A stretch of 64,000 nucleotides of DNA from Pseudomonas sp. CAN1 (GCF_030462585.1 NZ_JASMRU010000001.1:139873-203872); one strand, 5' to 3'; shown: positions 44,240 to 56,102, counted from the stretch's first letter. Numbers and translations are program-made. The notes: generated by a model not told the origin, from the letters alone.

Positions 44240-45712
44240 TTGAATACCTTGTCCGAGCCGCGTCCGGCGGTCCGCACCGTGCTGGTGGGGCTGATGCTGG
44301 CGATCTTCCTCGGTGCGCTCGACCAGACCATCGTCGCCGTGTCCCTGCCAGCGATCTCCGCCGGCTTCGGCGACTTCGACCTGCTGGCCTGGGTCATCTC
44401 CGGCTACATGGTGGCGATGACCATCTCCATGCCGATCTACGGCAAGCTCGGCGACCTCTACGGGCGCCGCGTGCTGATGCTCTTCGCCATCGGCCTGTTC
44501 ACCGTCGCCTCGCTGCTTTGCGGCGCCGCGCAGAGCATGGAGCAACTGGTGCTCGCCCGCGTGCTGCAGGGTATCGGCGCCGGCGGGATGATGTCGGTGA
44601 GCCAGGCGATCATCGGCGACATCGTCCCGCCGCGCGAACGCGGCCGCTACCAGGGCTACTTCAGCAGCATGTACGCGGTGGCGAGCATCGCCGGCCCGGT
44701 GCTGGGCGGGGTGCTCACCGAGTACCTGTCGTGGCGCTGGGTGTTCCTGATCAACCTGCCGGTGGGCCTGGTCGCCCTCGCGGTGTCGCGCCAGACCCTG
44801 CGCGGCCTGCCGGTTCCGGGGCGCAAGCCGGTGATCGACTACCTCGGCACCATGCTGATGATCGCCGGCCTGGGCAGCCTGCTGCTGGCGATCACCGAGG
44901 TCGGCCAGGGCGCGCGCTGGAACGACCCGCAGATGCTCGCGCTGTTCATTGCCGCGCTGGTGCTGATCGCGCTGTTCGTGCTGCAGGAACGCCGCGCGCC
45001 GGAGCCACTGGTGCCGATGCATCTGTTCGGTATTCGCGCAGCCACCCTGAGCTGGCTGATCAGCTTCTTCGCCAGCTTCCAGGTCATTTCGTTGTCGGTG
45101 CTGGTGCCGCTGCGCTTCCAGTCGGTGACCGGCGCGGGCGCGGACAGCGCGGCGCTACACCTGCTGCCGCTGGCCATGGGCGTGCCGATCGGCGCGTACT
45201 GCTGCGGCCGTCTCACCGCGATCATCGGCCGCTACAAGCCGCAGATCGTCGGCGGCGGCCTGCTGATGCCGCTGGCGATTGCCGGGCTGGCGCTGACGCC
45301 GCCAAGTTCGTACTTGGTCTCGGGTATCTGCATGCTGCTCACCGGCATCGCCGCCGGCACGCAGTTCCCCACCAGCCTGGTGGCGGCGCAGAGCGCGGTG
45401 GAGACCAAGCACCTGGGTGTTGCTACTAGCAACATCACCCTGTTCCGCTCATTGGGCGGGGCGGTGGGGATCGCGCTGATGTCCGCGCTGCTGCTGGCGA
45501 TGCTGCAGCCGCTGGCGGGGGAAGCGGGTCACGGGCTGTCGGCCAGCGCGCTGCTGGCCAGCCTCAGCGGAGCCGGCCACGAGGCGCAGCGGCTCACGCT
45601 GGATGGGGTATTCGGCCACCTGTTCCTGATCAACGCAGGCTTCGGCGCCCTGGCCCTGCTGATCGCACTGGCGCTGCCCGACCACGCGCTGCGCGGCCGC
45701 GGCAACGACTAG
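44240..45712 (+). CDS. DHA2-family drug/proton MFS exporter (14 helices)
   Basis: A 490-residue MFS protein. DHA2 motif C (GPVLGGVLTEYLSWRWVFLI) and motif A (GKLGDLYGRR) are present, and hydrophobic segments fit 14 helices. No ATG precedes the first helix; the start is a TTG at 44240 with AAGGGGG six bases upstream. The P. aeruginosa neighbour PA5548 is an MFS transporter in the same relative place. Exports unknown compounds. Confidence 0.87.
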   Translation: MNTLSEPRPAVRTVLVGLMLAIFLGALDQTIVAVSLPAISAGFGDFDLLAWVISGYMVAMTISMPIYGKLGDLYGRRVLMLFAIGLFTVASLLCGAAQSMEQLVLARVLQGIGAGGMMSVSQAIIGDIVPPRERGRYQGYFSSMYAVASIAGPVLGGVLTEYLSWRWVFLINLPVGLVALAVSRQTLRGLPVPGRKPVIDYLGTMLMIAGLGSLLLAITEVGQGARWNDPQMLALFIAALVLIALFVLQERRAPEPLVPMHLFGIRAATLSWLISFFASFQVISLSVLVPLRFQSVTGAGADSAALHLLPLAMGVPIGAYCCGRLTAIIGRYKPQIVGGGLLMPLAIAGLALTPPSSYLVSGICMLLTGIAAGTQFPTSLVAAQSAVETKHLGVATSNITLFRSLGGAVGIALMSALLLAMLQPLAGEAGHGLSASALLASLSGAGHEAQRLTLDGVFGHLFLINAGFGALALLIALALPDHALRGRGND

Positions 45713-45727
45713 CGAAGTCGCGCAGGG

Positions 45728-47032
45728 TCAGTCCTCGTCGTTGAGGTAGCTGACCTTGCGCAGGTCTGGCAGCAGCAGGCAGACCAGAAGTGCCACGCCG
45801 CACATGACCGAGACGTAGACGTAGAACACCTCTTCCATGCCGATGCTCTTCAGGCCCAGGGCGGCGTATTCCGCCGAGCCGCCGAAGATCGCGTTACCCA
45901 CCGCATAGGACAGGCCCACGCCCAGGGCACGGATCTGCGGCGGGAACATCTCCGCCTTGATCAGGCCGCTGATCGAGGTGTACAGGCTGACGATGGCCAT
46001 GGCCGCGATGATCAGCACGAAGGCCAGGTACGGGCTGCTCACCGCCTTCAGCGCGGAGAGGATCGGCCAGGTGAAGATCAGGCCGAGGGCACCGAACCAG
46101 AGCATCGAGGTCTTGCGCCCGATGCGGTCGGACAGCGCGCCGAACAGCGGCTGCATGCACATGTAGCAGAACAGCGCGAAGGTCATCACGCCGCTGGCCA
46201 CCTTGGCGTCCATCCCGGCGGTGTTGACCAGGTATTTCTGCATGTAGGTGGTGAAGGTGTAGAAGATCAGCGAGCCGCCGGCGGTGAAGCCAAGCACGGT
46301 GAAGAAGGCGCGCTTGTGGTGGGTGAACAGCTCGGAGAGGGTGCCCGACTCCTTGCGGTTGAGGTTCGACTCCTTGGCCGTCTCGTGCAGCGAACGGCGC
46401 AGGTAGAAGGCGATCACCGCGGTGATGGCGCCCACCACGAAGGGAATCCGCCAGCCCCAGTCCTTGAGCTCCTCGGTGGTCAGCAGCTGCTGCAGGATCA
46501 CCACCACCAGCACCGCCAGCAACTGGCCGCCGATCAGGGTCACGTACTGGAAGGAGGCGAAGAAACCGCGCTGGCCCTTGAGCGCCACTTCGCTCATGTA
46601 GGTCGCGCTGGTGCCGTACTCGCCACCCACCGAGAGCCCCTGGAACAGCCGCGCCACCAGCAGCAGCGCCGGCGCGGCCACGCCGATGCTGGCGTAGGTC
46701 GGCATCACCGCGATAGCCAGGGAGCCGCCGCACATCATCAGCACGGAGATCATCATCGCCGTCTTGCGGCCCTTCTTGTCGGCGATGCGGCCGAACATCC
46801 AGCCGCCGATGGGGCGCATCAGGAAGCCGGCGGCGAACACTCCGGCAGTGTTCAGCAGCTGTACGGTCGGGTCGTCCGAAGGGAAGAACGAATGGGCGAA
46901 ATACAGGGCGGTGAAGGCGTAGACGTAGAAGTCGAACCACTCCACCAGGTTGCCCGAGGAGGCGCCGACGATGGCCAGGATGCGCGAGCGGCGCTCATGG
47001 GCGGAATACTGCGGTGCGGCAGGTGCGTTCAT
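45728..47032 (-). CDS. MHS-family MFS symporter (alpha-ketoglutarate permease-like; PA5530-like)
   Basis: A 434-residue 12-helix MFS protein of the metabolite:H+ symporter group. Motifs: [54 protein letters not shown]. Closest named types are KgtP and the P. aeruginosa C5-dicarboxylate permease PA5530. It likely imports alpha-ketoglutarate or glutarate. In P. aeruginosa that gene needs sigma-54 and MifR; no GG-N10-GC site was found in the 200 bp upstream here. Confidence 0.87.
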   Translation of the reverse strand: MNAPAAPQYSAHERRSRILAIVGASSGNLVEWFDFYVYAFTALYFAHSFFPSDDPTVQLLNTAGVFAAGFLMRPIGGWMFGRIADKKGRKTAMMISVLMMCGGSLAIAVMPTYASIGVAAPALLLVARLFQGLSVGGEYGTSATYMSEVALKGQRGFFASFQYVTLIGGQLLAVLVVVILQQLLTTEELKDWGWRIPFVVGAITAVIAFYLRRSLHETAKESNLNRKESGTLSELFTHHKRAFFTVLGFTAGGSLIFYTFTTYMQKYLVNTAGMDAKVASGVMTFALFCYMCMQPLFGALSDRIGRKTSMLWFGALGLIFTWPILSALKAVSSPYLAFVLIIAAMAIVSLYTSISGLIKAEMFPPQIRALGVGLSYAVGNAIFGGSAEYAALGLKSIGMEEVFYVYVSVMCGVALLVCLLLPDLRKVSYLNDED

Positions 47033-47158
47033 GGGGATTCTCTTGTCGGTTGTTACGGCTTCCCGTCTCGTTGGACGGAATTCCTTCTACCGTCCCGTGC
47101 TCGCGCGTGATTCCGGCGACGGAATTTTTCACGGACACAATCAGAAACAGTATAGACA

Positions 47159-47222
47159 TGTCCGATAGCCGGCTAACGAAATCCGTGGGGTAGACCGGCC
47201 CTTTCGGTTCGAATATCGGACA
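47159..47222. promoter_or_regulatory. Widely spaced inverted repeat TGTCCGATA / TATCGGACA
   Basis: Perfect 9-bp arms at 47159-47167 and 47214-47222 with 46 bp between. They lie 127-190 bp upstream of the MHS symporter gene. Two direct GACGGAATT copies also occur at about 47083-47091 and 47119-47127. These could be activator sites for the symporter; the binding protein is unknown. Confidence 0.4.
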
Positions 47223-47294
47223 CTTGTGAACGCACGTTTGTCGTTTCCGATTGACCGGCCACTAGCCAGCTTCTATCGTTGGCCCCGCTCCCCA

Positions 47295-47461
47295 CCCTGC
47301 GGGAGACTTGTCAGGTACCCCTCGCAGGGCCGGAGCCCGACCTTGTCCACAAGACAAGGTCGATTTCCATTCCCCTCGTGTAGCGGCCTCTGCCGCCTGG
47401 CCTCGGTGCCCCGTCCACACCCCCGGACGTGCAGGCACCGGGGGAATGTTGAGCATTCCCC
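47295..47461. ncRNA. Candidate structured RNA: five consecutive perfect hairpins
   Basis: Consecutive stems: CCCTGCG/CGCAGGG (47295-47329), GACCTTGTC/GACAAGGTC with loop CACAA (47339-47361), GCGGC/GCCGC (47383-47396), CGGTGCC/GGCACCG with inner CGTCC/GGACG (47404-47440) and GGGGAATG/CATTCCCC with loop TTGAG (47441-47461). No matching protein frame or repeat family explains them. The strand is unresolved; a plus-strand RNA could end at the hairpin at 47496-47524. The density of stems is unlike the other gaps in the window, but expression is unproven. Confidence 0.4.
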
Positions 47462-47495
47462 GCCCCTCGCTCGAACTTTCCGCTGCCCGGAAACG

Positions 47496-47524
47496 AAAAA
47501 AGGCCCCCGAAGGGACCTTTCTCG
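47496..47524 (-). terminator. Rho-independent terminator of glmS
   Basis: On the minus strand GGTCCC-TTCG-GGGGCC (one G-U pair) is followed by TTTTTT. It is 34 bp after the glmS stop. The plus-strand reading has only TTTCTC after the stem and would be weaker. Confidence 0.9.
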
Positions 47525-47557
47525 TCACGCCTGCGCGCTTATTCCACGGTGACCGGC

Positions 47558-49393
<1,836 letters not shown>

Positions 49394-49408
49394 GGCTTGT
49401 CTCTCCTG

Positions 49409-50179
49409 TCAGTCTTCGCAGCGGGCGCGGATAACTTTCACGCCGCGTGCCTGGATCAGTTCGAACGCCTCGTCGCTCAGGCGTTCGTCGGTAATCAGGG
49501 TCTGGACGCTGCTCCACGGCAGCTCCAGGTTGGGAATGCGCCGGCCCAGCTTGTCGGACTCGGCCATGACGATCACCTCGCGGGCGACCTCGGCCATGAC
49601 CCGGCTCAGGCCCAGCAGTTCGTTGAAGGTGGTGGTGCCGCGCTCCAGGTCCAGCCCGGTGGCGCCGATGAACAGCTGGTCGAAATCGTAGGAGCGCAGC
49701 ACCTGCTCGGCCACCTGCCCCTGGAACGACTCCGAATGCGGGTCCCAGGTGCCGCCGGTCATCAGCAGCACCGGTTCGCGCTCCAGTTCGCGCAGGGCGT
49801 TGGCCACGCTCAGCGAGTTGGTCATCACCACCAGGCCGGGCTTGCGGCCCAGCTCCGGGATCAGCGCGGCAGTGGTGCTGCCGCTGTCGATGATGATCCG
49901 CGCGTGCTCGCGGATACAGCCGGCGGCGGCACGGCCGATGGCCTGCTTGTAGCGCGACAGCGGTTGGCTCGGCTCGGCGATCAGCTCATGGGGCATCGGC
50001 ACCGCGCCACCGTAGCGGCGCAGCAGCAGGCCGTTGCCTTCCAGGGCGGCCAGGTCCTTGCGGATGGTCACCTCGGAGGTGGCGAAGCGGCGCGCCAGAT
50101 CGTCCACGCTGACCTCGCCCTGTTCGGCAAGCAGCGCCAGGATGTCATGGCGGCGTTGGGGGGTGTTGCGTTTCGACAT
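49409..50179 (-). CDS. glmR: DeoR-family regulator GlmR (PA5550-like)
   Basis: A 256-residue DeoR regulator: N-terminal HTH (RRHDILALLAEQGEVSVDDLARRF) and a C-terminal sugar-phosphate-isomerase-like sensor domain (IIIDSGSTTAALIPEL, FIGATGLDLERG). In P. aeruginosa PA5550 (GlmR) lies beside glmS and controls amino-sugar and carbon metabolism and antibiotic tolerance. Here it is cotranscribed with glmS, and effector is probably a hexosamine phosphate. Confidence 0.9.
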   Translation of the reverse strand: MSKRNTPQRRHDILALLAEQGEVSVDDLARRFATSEVTIRKDLAALEGNGLLLRRYGGAVPMPHELIAEPSQPLSRYKQAIGRAAAGCIREHARIIIDSGSTTAALIPELGRKPGLVVMTNSLSVANALRELEREPVLLMTGGTWDPHSESFQGQVAEQVLRSYDFDQLFIGATGLDLERGTTTFNELLGLSRVMAEVAREVIVMAESDKLGRRIPNLELPWSSVQTLITDERLSDEAFELIQARGVKVIRARCED

Positions 50180-50323
50180 GAACGATTAAGTTTCGATTCG
50201 AAAGATAAGTGTGCGAATCAAAACCCAACTTCTTTCGTTCGTCAAGATTTTCCGGAATGAACGGAAGCAGTTTTTGTAGAAGCGAGGGAGCTGCCCGGTT
50301 CACGTTTGCGGTAGTTGGTGGTC

Positions 50324-50386
50324 ATCGCGGACGAAGTCCGCTCCCACGAGGGCGGTACATTGCGTAGGAGCGGACTTTGTCCGCGA
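50324..50386. repeat. REP-like family C, two units in inside-out order
   Basis: ATCGCGGACGAAGTCCGCTC then 15-20 bp, then GTAGGAGCGGACTTTGTCCG CGAT. Compared with the copies at 2952, 26065 and 35474 the arms are exchanged, so the GTAGGAG ends face inward. A degenerate family A left arm precedes it near 50277. Confidence 0.85.
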
Positions 50387-50426
50387 TTGGCCGAGGCAGA
50401 CCGCGAGGTCCGCCACGGGAGTCGGG

Positions 50427-52466
50427 TCAGTCGACTTCGATGCGATTGCGCCCGCTGCGCTTGGCGCGGTACAGCGCCTGGTCCGCGCGCTCGAAGACGA
50501 CGTCGCTGTTCTCTTCGTTGCGGAAGGCGGTCAACCCGGCCGAGCAGGTGATGCTCAGGCGCTCGCCCTTGAAGTGGAACGGGCAGGCCTCGATGGCCCC
50601 GCGCAGCACTTCCAGCAGTTGCTGGCCACCTTCCAGCGGCGTCGCCGGCAGCAGCACGACGAACTCCTCGCCGCCGTAGCGGGCGATGAAATCGGTCTTG
50701 CGCAGGCGCTTGGCCAGTTCGTTGGCGATGATCTTCAGCACCTTGTCACCGGCGAGGTGGCCGAAGTCGTCGTTGATCCGCTTGAAGTGGTCGACATCCA
50801 GTACCGCCAGCAGCAGGTCGCCGCCGTAGCGCTGCCAGCGCGAGACCTCCAGCTCCAGGCGCTCGGTCAGGGCCGCACGGTTGGGCAGGCCGGTCAGGGC
50901 ATCGGTCATGGCCTTCTGGCGCTGGTCCTCGATGTTCGCCTGGAAGGTGCGCGCCTCCTCTTCCATGCTGGAGACGCGGGTCACCAGCGACTGGATGCGC
51001 TCGCCGACTTCACGCTCACGGGTTTCACGCTCCTCGCGGAAGCGGTCCATGGTGCCGACCAGCCCTTGCAGGCGCGATTCCACGTTGCGCTTGAGGCCTT
51101 CCAGGTCGGTGGCCTCCAGCACGCTGTCCTTCAGGCCGCTGACCTGCTCGCGCAGGGTGTCGTCCAGGTCGCGGGCGCTGGAGCTGGAACCGGAGTGGTT
51201 GTCCTGTACCGCCTGCAAGCCGTCGAGGAACGCACCCAGGCGGTCGTTGAGCTGGTGCAGGTAGCCTTCGAATTCGCGCTGGCCACTGTCGTTGAGCGAC
51301 AGCACGAGCATGCCCAGGTCATCCAGCACCGGCACCAGTTCGTACCAGTTGAGGCTGCCGTGGATACGCGAGCGCAATGCCTCGGCCTGAATCTGCTGGG
51401 CTGCGGGCAGGTGCATCTCGTCCAGCAGGCGCAGCAGGCTGGCCTCGATGTGCGGCGCCACGGCGCTGTAGCCCGGCTCAGGGCGCGGCGGCAGGGAATA
51501 GGGATCGGTGGCCTGGCTGGCTTCCTCGGCGGTGCCGAACAGGCCCGGCGGTACCGGCAGGCTGTCGAGCAGACGGGCGTCGGATTGGCTGCTCCGCTCG
51601 GCCTCGACCACTTCGCTGACGGCAACCGGCTGGATGACCGGCTCGATAACTGGATCGGCCAGCACCACGGGCTGCAGGGCGGCGATGGAGGGCGATGCTG
51701 CGCTTTCCTCTGCCACAGGCTTGGCAACGGCCGCGGGCACCTCGGCTAAGGGTTCAGCGGCGCTCTCAGCCACATAGGCCTCGGCGAGCACTGGAGCGGC
51801 AGCAGGTGCAGGTGCAGGTGCAGCAGTTTCGACTTCCGCGCGGGCGGGCGTCTCCAGCACTGGCGCCTGAGCAGGAGCAGTGTCTTGCACGACCGCTTCG
51901 GCAGGTTCTGCGGTCACTTCGGTGGTGTCTGCCGCGCCCTCGCGGCCGCCAAACAGGCGCTGGAGGAAACCCGGCCGAGCCTCCGTCGCCCCTTCGCCGA
52001 AATGCTCGATCACCTGGCGCTGCAGGCGGCTCAGCTCGCTGAGCAGGACGGGTAGTTCGCGGGAGGTGCTGGCGCGGCTGGGGATGTCCTTGGCCAGGCG
52101 CTTGAGCGGCTTGCGCACGTCACCCGGCATGTCCAGGGACAGCAGTTGCTGGGACAGCTGGCTGAGTGCGGCGATGTTCTGTTCGACGCGCTGCTGGCGG
52201 CGCTGCTCTGAGTCGAGCACGGCCTTTTCCAGCTGCGGGATCAGGCGCGACAGGCCGGCGTCCATGTCGTCGCGGCGCAGCACTTCGCGCAGCTCGGCCA
52301 TGCAGGCGTCCACCGCCTTGTCGCTGCCCTCGGCCGCCAGACTGCTGCGCACCAGGCCGCGGCGCAACAGGTCGACGCGGGCATCCCAGCGGCGTTCGAG
52401 CTTCTCCTGCTGTTCGAGGCCGTCGAGGTATTTCTGTTTCCAGCGTTGGTCGTCGTCGCGACTCAT
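50427..52466 (-). CDS. dgcH: Diguanylate cyclase (DgcH/PA5487-like)
   Basis: A 679-residue protein: a helical N-terminal region (1-150), an Ala/Pro/Glu-rich linker (about 180-290), a second helical and coiled-coil region (330-510) and a C-terminal GGDEF domain. The active site is GGEEF and an RKTD inhibitory site lies five residues before it, so product feedback is expected. It makes cyclic di-GMP. No membrane helix. Its ATG overlaps the stop of the phosphatase-family gene (ATGA). The linker length differs among species. Confidence 0.95.
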   Translation of the reverse strand: MSRDDDQRWKQKYLDGLEQQEKLERRWDARVDLLRRGLVRSSLAAEGSDKAVDACMAELREVLRRDDMDAGLSRLIPQLEKAVLDSEQRRQQRVEQNIAALSQLSQQLLSLDMPGDVRKPLKRLAKDIPSRASTSRELPVLLSELSRLQRQVIEHFGEGATEARPGFLQRLFGGREGAADTTEVTAEPAEAVVQDTAPAQAPVLETPARAEVETAAPAPAPAAAPVLAEAYVAESAAEPLAEVPAAVAKPVAEESAASPSIAALQPVVLADPVIEPVIQPVAVSEVVEAERSSQSDARLLDSLPVPPGLFGTAEEASQATDPYSLPPRPEPGYSAVAPHIEASLLRLLDEMHLPAAQQIQAEALRSRIHGSLNWYELVPVLDDLGMLVLSLNDSGQREFEGYLHQLNDRLGAFLDGLQAVQDNHSGSSSSARDLDDTLREQVSGLKDSVLEATDLEGLKRNVESRLQGLVGTMDRFREERETREREVGERIQSLVTRVSSMEEEARTFQANIEDQRQKAMTDALTGLPNRAALTERLELEVSRWQRYGGDLLLAVLDVDHFKRINDDFGHLAGDKVLKIIANELAKRLRKTDFIARYGGEEFVVLLPATPLEGGQQLLEVLRGAIEACPFHFKGERLSITCSAGLTAFRNEENSDVVFERADQALYRAKRSGRNRIEVD

Positions 52467-53335
52467 TCAGGGGCCTCGCCGCGCAAGACGAGCGACGAGG
52501 ACGAACGCAGGGCATCCGGCAGGCGGATTTCCACGGCCACCGGCAGGTGGTCGGAAATCGGGTGCGGGAGGACACTGACGCGTTCCAGCGCCAGCTCGGA
52601 ACTGAGCAGGATGTGGTCCAGGCAGCGCTGCGGGCGCCAGCTGGGGAAGGTGGCCTCGACCTGCGGGGCGATGAGCTGGAGGTCGCGCAGCGGCGAGCTT
52701 TCCAGCAGGTCGGTGGCATGGGTGTTCATGTCGCCCATCAGCACGTGGTGGCGGTAGTCCTGCAGCAGCTCGCGGATATAGGCGAGCTGGCGGGTGCGGG
52801 TCCGCGCGCCGAGGGCCAGGTGCATCATCACCACCGCCAGCGCGTCCTTGCCTTCGCCGAAGCGCATGAGGATCGCGCCGCGTCCGGGCGGGCCGGGCAG
52901 CGGGTGGTCTTCCAGGGCGGTGGGCTGCAGGCGGCTGAGCAGGCCGTTGCTGTGCTGGGCGAGACGCCCGAGGTTGCGGTTGAGCTGCTGGTACCAGTAG
53001 GGGAAGGCACCGAGCTGGGCCAGGTGTTCGACCTGGTTGATATTGCCGGAGCGGATGCTGCCGCCGTCGGCTTCCTGCAGGGCGACCACGTCGTAGTCGT
53101 GGAGCAACTCGCCGATGCGCTGCAGGTTGCTGGCGCGCCCGGCGGCCGGCAGCAGGTGCTGCCAGCCACGGGTCAGGTAGTGACGGTACCTTTCGGTACT
53201 GATGCCCACCTGGATGTTGAAGCTGAGCAGGCGCAGCCGGCCGTCATCGGGCAGGCCGGCAGCCGTGCCGTGAGCCGCATTCACCCGCGGAGAGCAGGCT
53301 CCTGCGACACGATCACGAGTGCGCCGGCGCAGCAT
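52463..53335 (-). CDS. Endonuclease/exonuclease/phosphatase-family protein (PA5488-like)
   Basis: A 290-residue EEP-fold protein with LLSFNIQVG (metal-binding Asn), LQEAD (catalytic Glu), GDMNTH and SDHLPV (the Asp-His pair). The substrate may be nucleic acid, an inositide or another phosphoester. It is translationally coupled to dgcH and starts 12 bp after dsbA, as in P. aeruginosa. The first 30 residues are poorly conserved and the start may be downstream. Confidence 0.87.
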   Translation of the reverse strand: MLRRRTRDRVAGACSPRVNAAHGTAAGLPDDGRLRLLSFNIQVGISTERYRHYLTRGWQHLLPAAGRASNLQRIGELLHDYDVVALQEADGGSIRSGNINQVEHLAQLGAFPYWYQQLNRNLGRLAQHSNGLLSRLQPTALEDHPLPGPPGRGAILMRFGEGKDALAVVMMHLALGARTRTRQLAYIRELLQDYRHHVLMGDMNTHATDLLESSPLRDLQLIAPQVEATFPSWRPQRCLDHILLSSELALERVSVLPHPISDHLPVAVEIRLPDALRSSSSLVLRGEAPE

Positions 53336-53347
53336 CGTCGTCGGCCC

Positions 53348-53989
53348 TTACTGGGCGGCCTTGGCGTCGGCGCGTTCCTTGGCGATCAGCTGGTCGGCCA
53401 GCTGCAGCGCCTCGTCCGGGCCGCCGGCCGAACCGATGTCGAAGCGGTACTTGCCATTGACCACCATGGTCGGCACGCCGCTGATCTGGTAGGCCATCGC
53501 CAGTTTCTTGGCCTTTTCGGCCTGGCCCTTGATGGCGAAGGAGTTGTAGGTGCTGAGGAACTTGTCCTTGTCGACGCCCTGTTCGGCGACGAAGTCAGCC
53601 ATTTCTTCCGGAGTGGTCAGGCCCTTCGGGTTGTTGTGCAGCTTCTCGAAGATCGCGTGGTGGACCTTCTTCTCCACACCCATGGATTCCAGGGTCAGGA
53701 ACAGTTGACCGTGGATGTTCCACAGGCCGCCGAACATGGCCGGGATACGCACGAAGTGCACGTCGGCCGGCAGCTTCTCGACCCACGGGTTGATGGTCGG
53801 TTCGAAGGCATAGCAGTGCGGGCAACCGTACCAGAACAGCTCCACCACCTCGATCTTGCCGGGCTGCGAGACCGGGACGGCCTGGCTCAGCTCGGTGTAG
53901 TTCTTGCCCGCTTCGAAATCGGCTGCGTTCGCGTTGACGGCGAACAGGCCGGCGAAGGCAAGCGCGGCGGTGAAAATCAGGTTACGCAT
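53348..53989 (-). CDS. dsbA: Thiol:disulphide interchange protein DsbA
   Basis: A 213-residue periplasmic oxidase: signal peptide with cleavage after NANA, thioredoxin fold with active site CPHC (FWYGCPHCYAFEP near residue 55-67) and cis-Pro loop GVPTMVV. It forms disulphides in exported proteins. First gene of dsbA-PA5488-dgcH. The Cys-rich exported protein at 37773 is a plausible client. Confidence 0.97.
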   Translation of the reverse strand: MRNLIFTAALAFAGLFAVNANAADFEAGKNYTELSQAVPVSQPGKIEVVELFWYGCPHCYAFEPTINPWVEKLPADVHFVRIPAMFGGLWNIHGQLFLTLESMGVEKKVHHAIFEKLHNNPKGLTTPEEMADFVAEQGVDKDKFLSTYNSFAIKGQAEKAKKLAMAYQISGVPTMVVNGKYRFDIGSAGGPDEALQLADQLIAKERADAKAAQ

Positions 53990-54096
53990 GGTTCACTCCT
54001 TGGCTGAGCGGAACCGCCACGCTGCGGCGCGGCGGGATGAAGCGGTTTGACCGGAGGGGCCAGACACGGTTCCAGCATTGTAGTGGTGCCGGATGC

Positions 54097-54127
54097 AAAA
54101 AAGGGTGGCCGAGGCCACCCTTTTTTT
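54097..54127. terminator. Bidirectional terminator between dsbA and cc4
   Basis: GGGTGGCC-GA-GGCCACCC with A6 on the left and T7 on the right. On the minus strand it ends the cytochrome c4 transcript, 38 bp past that stop and upstream of the dsbA promoter. Confidence 0.93.
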
Positions 54128-54164
54128 CGAACCGGCTTGCGGTCCGTGCTGCACGCGAGATTGC

Positions 54165-54770
54165 TTAGTGCAGGCCTTCGATGTAGCTGGAGATCGCAGC
54201 GATGTCCTTGTTGGACAGCTTGGCGGCGATGCTGCGCATGATCATCGCGTCGCCGTCGTTGGTGCGCTCGCCTTCACGGAAAGCGGTCAGCTGCTTGGCG
54301 GTGTAGGCCGCGTGCTGGCCACCCAGGTGCGGGAAGCCGGCTTCGGCGTTGCCCAGACCGCTGGGGTTGTGGCAACCGGTGCAGGCCGGCATGCCTTCGG
54401 TGAGCTTGCCGCCGCGGAACAGGGCTTCGCCCTGGGCGACCAGCTTGGGATCGGCGGCGCCGATGCTGCCGTTCTGGCTGGAGAAGTAGGCGGCGATGTC
54501 GGCCAGGTCTTCGTCGCTGAGGTTGGTCAGCAGGCCGGTCATTTCCAGCACGGTACGCTTGCCGTCCTTGATGTCGTGCATCTGCTTGAGCAGGTAACGC
54601 TCACCCTGCCCGGCCAGTTTCGGGAAGTTGGGCGCCATGCTGTTGCCATCGGCGCCATGGCAGGCACCACAGACAGCAGCTTTCGCCTGACCGGCCTTGG
54701 CATCGCCCGCGGCGTTCGCCACACCGACAAGACCCAGGGTCAACAGCAGACTCACGATCAATTTGTTCAT
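54165..54770 (-). CDS. cc4: Dihaem cytochrome c4
   Basis: A 201-residue periplasmic dihaem cytochrome: signal peptide ([20 protein letters not shown]), two class I haem domains with CGACH near residue 34 and CTGCH near 130, and distal Met in SMAPNFPKL and [11 protein letters not shown]. It carries electrons to terminal oxidases (cbb3 type). Cotranscription with the monohaem cytochrome upstream is possible (47-bp gap). Confidence 0.96.
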   Translation of the reverse strand: MNKLIVSLLLTLGLVGVANAAGDAKAGQAKAAVCGACHGADGNSMAPNFPKLAGQGERYLLKQMHDIKDGKRTVLEMTGLLTNLSDEDLADIAAYFSSQNGSIGAADPKLVAQGEALFRGGKLTEGMPACTGCHNPSGLGNAEAGFPHLGGQHAAYTAKQLTAFREGERTNDGDAMIMRSIAAKLSNKDIAAISSYIEGLH

Positions 54771-54817
54771 CAGCTAATCCAATAACGGCTAAGGGTGAAA
54801 GAGTAAGGCCTGAGAAG

Positions 54818-55108
54818 TTACTTCGACATCCACTGGATAATTGTCTGGTAATCCTCGGCGCTGCAGTCGGTGCACAGGCCGCGAGGCGGCATCGCGTTGA
54901 AACCGTTGGTCACATGTTGCACCAGCGTGTCCATGCCCTTGTCCAGGCGTGGCTTCCAAGCGGTGGCGTCGCCCTTCTTCGGCGCCATTGGCAACTGACC
55001 ATTGTGGCAGGCGCCACAGGCTCTGTTGAAAACGGCTTCCGGATCCTGGGCCGCCAGGGCGCTGGATGCCAGCGCGGCAACGATGGCTGCGAACAGCAGT
55101 TTCTTCAT
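54818..55108 (-). CDS. Monohaem c5-type cytochrome (PA5491-like)
   Basis: A 96-residue cytochrome: signal peptide ([19 protein letters not shown]), one CGACH haem site near residue 33-37 and Met in NAMPPRG as the axial ligand, with the extra Cys pair CTDC typical of cytochrome c5. GAGGA lies 7 bases upstream of the ATG at 55108. Electron transfer in the periplasm with cytochrome c4. Confidence 0.92.
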   Translation of the reverse strand: MKKLLFAAIVAALASSALAAQDPEAVFNRACGACHNGQLPMAPKKGDATAWKPRLDKGMDTLVQHVTNGFNAMPPRGLCTDCSAEDYQTIIQWMSK

Positions 55109-55288
55109 GATTATCCTCATCGCAGGGAACATCCGCGTTCTTATTTGCGCGGACTCCAACGTTCCCGTGTGGCTCGACCCTGGGGGATAAAGCGCACACA
55201 AAATCCGCGGCATTATATACTTCAGATGCCCAAACGGAAACGAAACCGCCCCCCGCGACACCGCGTCGCACCCGCCGCGAAGTTACCC

Positions 55289-55951
55289 ATGTCCTCGAAT
55301 AACGCTACGAAAAACCCGATTCTCGGCCTCTGCCAACAGGCCACTTTCCTCATTTCCGCCGCCAAGGTGAACCAGTGCCCGGAAGACTCCGGCCTGGAAG
55401 TCGCCTTCGCCGGCCGCTCCAACGCGGGCAAGTCCAGCGCGCTGAATGCGCTGACCCACGCGAACCTGGCGCGGACTTCCAAGACCCCCGGTCGCACCCA
55501 GTTGCTGAACTTCTTCCGCCTGGATGACGAACGCCGCCTGGTCGACCTGCCCGGCTACGGCTACGCCAAGGTGCCGATTCCGCTGAAGCTGCACTGGCAG
55601 CAGCACCTGGAAGCTTATCTGAGTAGCCGCAATGCGCTAGCCGGCGTAGTGCTGATGATGGATATCCGCCATCCGCTGACCGATTTCGACCGCCTGATGC
55701 TCGACTGGGCGCAGGCCAGCCAGCTGCCGATCCACGTGCTGCTGACCAAGGCCGACAAGCTGGCCTACGGCGCGGCGAAGAATGCGCTGCTCAAGACCCG
55801 CAAGGAAATCCTCGACGGCTGGGGCGATGTCGCCACCCTGCAGCTGTTCTCGGCGCCCAAGCGCCAGGGCGTGGAAGAGGCGCAACTGGTCCTGGCCGGC
55901 TGGCTGGGTCTGCTGGACGAGGAAGAAGATGAGGCCGGCGAGGAGGCCTGA
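55289..55951 (+). CDS. engB: Ribosome biogenesis GTPase EngB (YihA/YsxC)
   Basis: A 220-residue GTPase with G1 [10 protein letters not shown]2/G3 region [12 protein letters not shown] and [11 protein letters not shown]4 TKAD and G5 FSAPK. It is needed for large-subunit assembly. The start at 55289 ([13 protein letters not shown]) fits the family N-terminus. A start at 55226 adds a basic 21-residue extension but has no ribosome site and abuts a TATATAC -10-like box. Divergent from the cytochrome gene. Confidence 0.95.
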   Translation: MSSNNATKNPILGLCQQATFLISAAKVNQCPEDSGLEVAFAGRSNAGKSSALNALTHANLARTSKTPGRTQLLNFFRLDDERRLVDLPGYGYAKVPIPLKLHWQQHLEAYLSSRNALAGVVLMMDIRHPLTDFDRLMLDWAQASQLPIHVLLTKADKLAYGAAKNALLKTRKEILDGWGDVATLQLFSAPKRQGVEEAQLVLAGWLGLLDEEEDEAGEEA

Positions 55952-55966
55952 GGCCAAATCGCAGGC

Positions 55967-56096
55967 AAAAAAAACCCCGAGCTTCGTATGGGGAGGGGGA
56001 AGTTCGGGGTTTAAGTCCGGACCGCTAGGGCGGGGTCCAGTAATCTGCCAACACTAAACACTGCAAAGGAGCATCGAAGGGCTTCACCAGCCATTC
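55967..56096 (-). ncRNA. ersA: Small regulatory RNA ErsA
   Basis: A minus-strand RNA of about 130 nt between engB and polA, the known position of Pseudomonas ErsA (132 nt in P. aeruginosa). The 3' end is a strong terminator: AACCCCGAACTTC...GAAGCTCGGGGTT followed by eight T residues at 55974-55967. A C-rich loop (CCCCCTCCCC) is the type of seed ErsA uses against algC and oprD messages. The sigma-22 promoter immediately upstream fits its known envelope-stress control. Confidence 0.9.
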
Positions 56097-56102
56097 ACGA
56101 GT

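Noticed and set aside
47033..47158. A sigma-54 promoter for the MHS symporter
   Set aside because: Expected from P. aeruginosa PA5530, but no GG-N10-GC arrangement with a TGGCAC-like -24 was found on the minus strand there.
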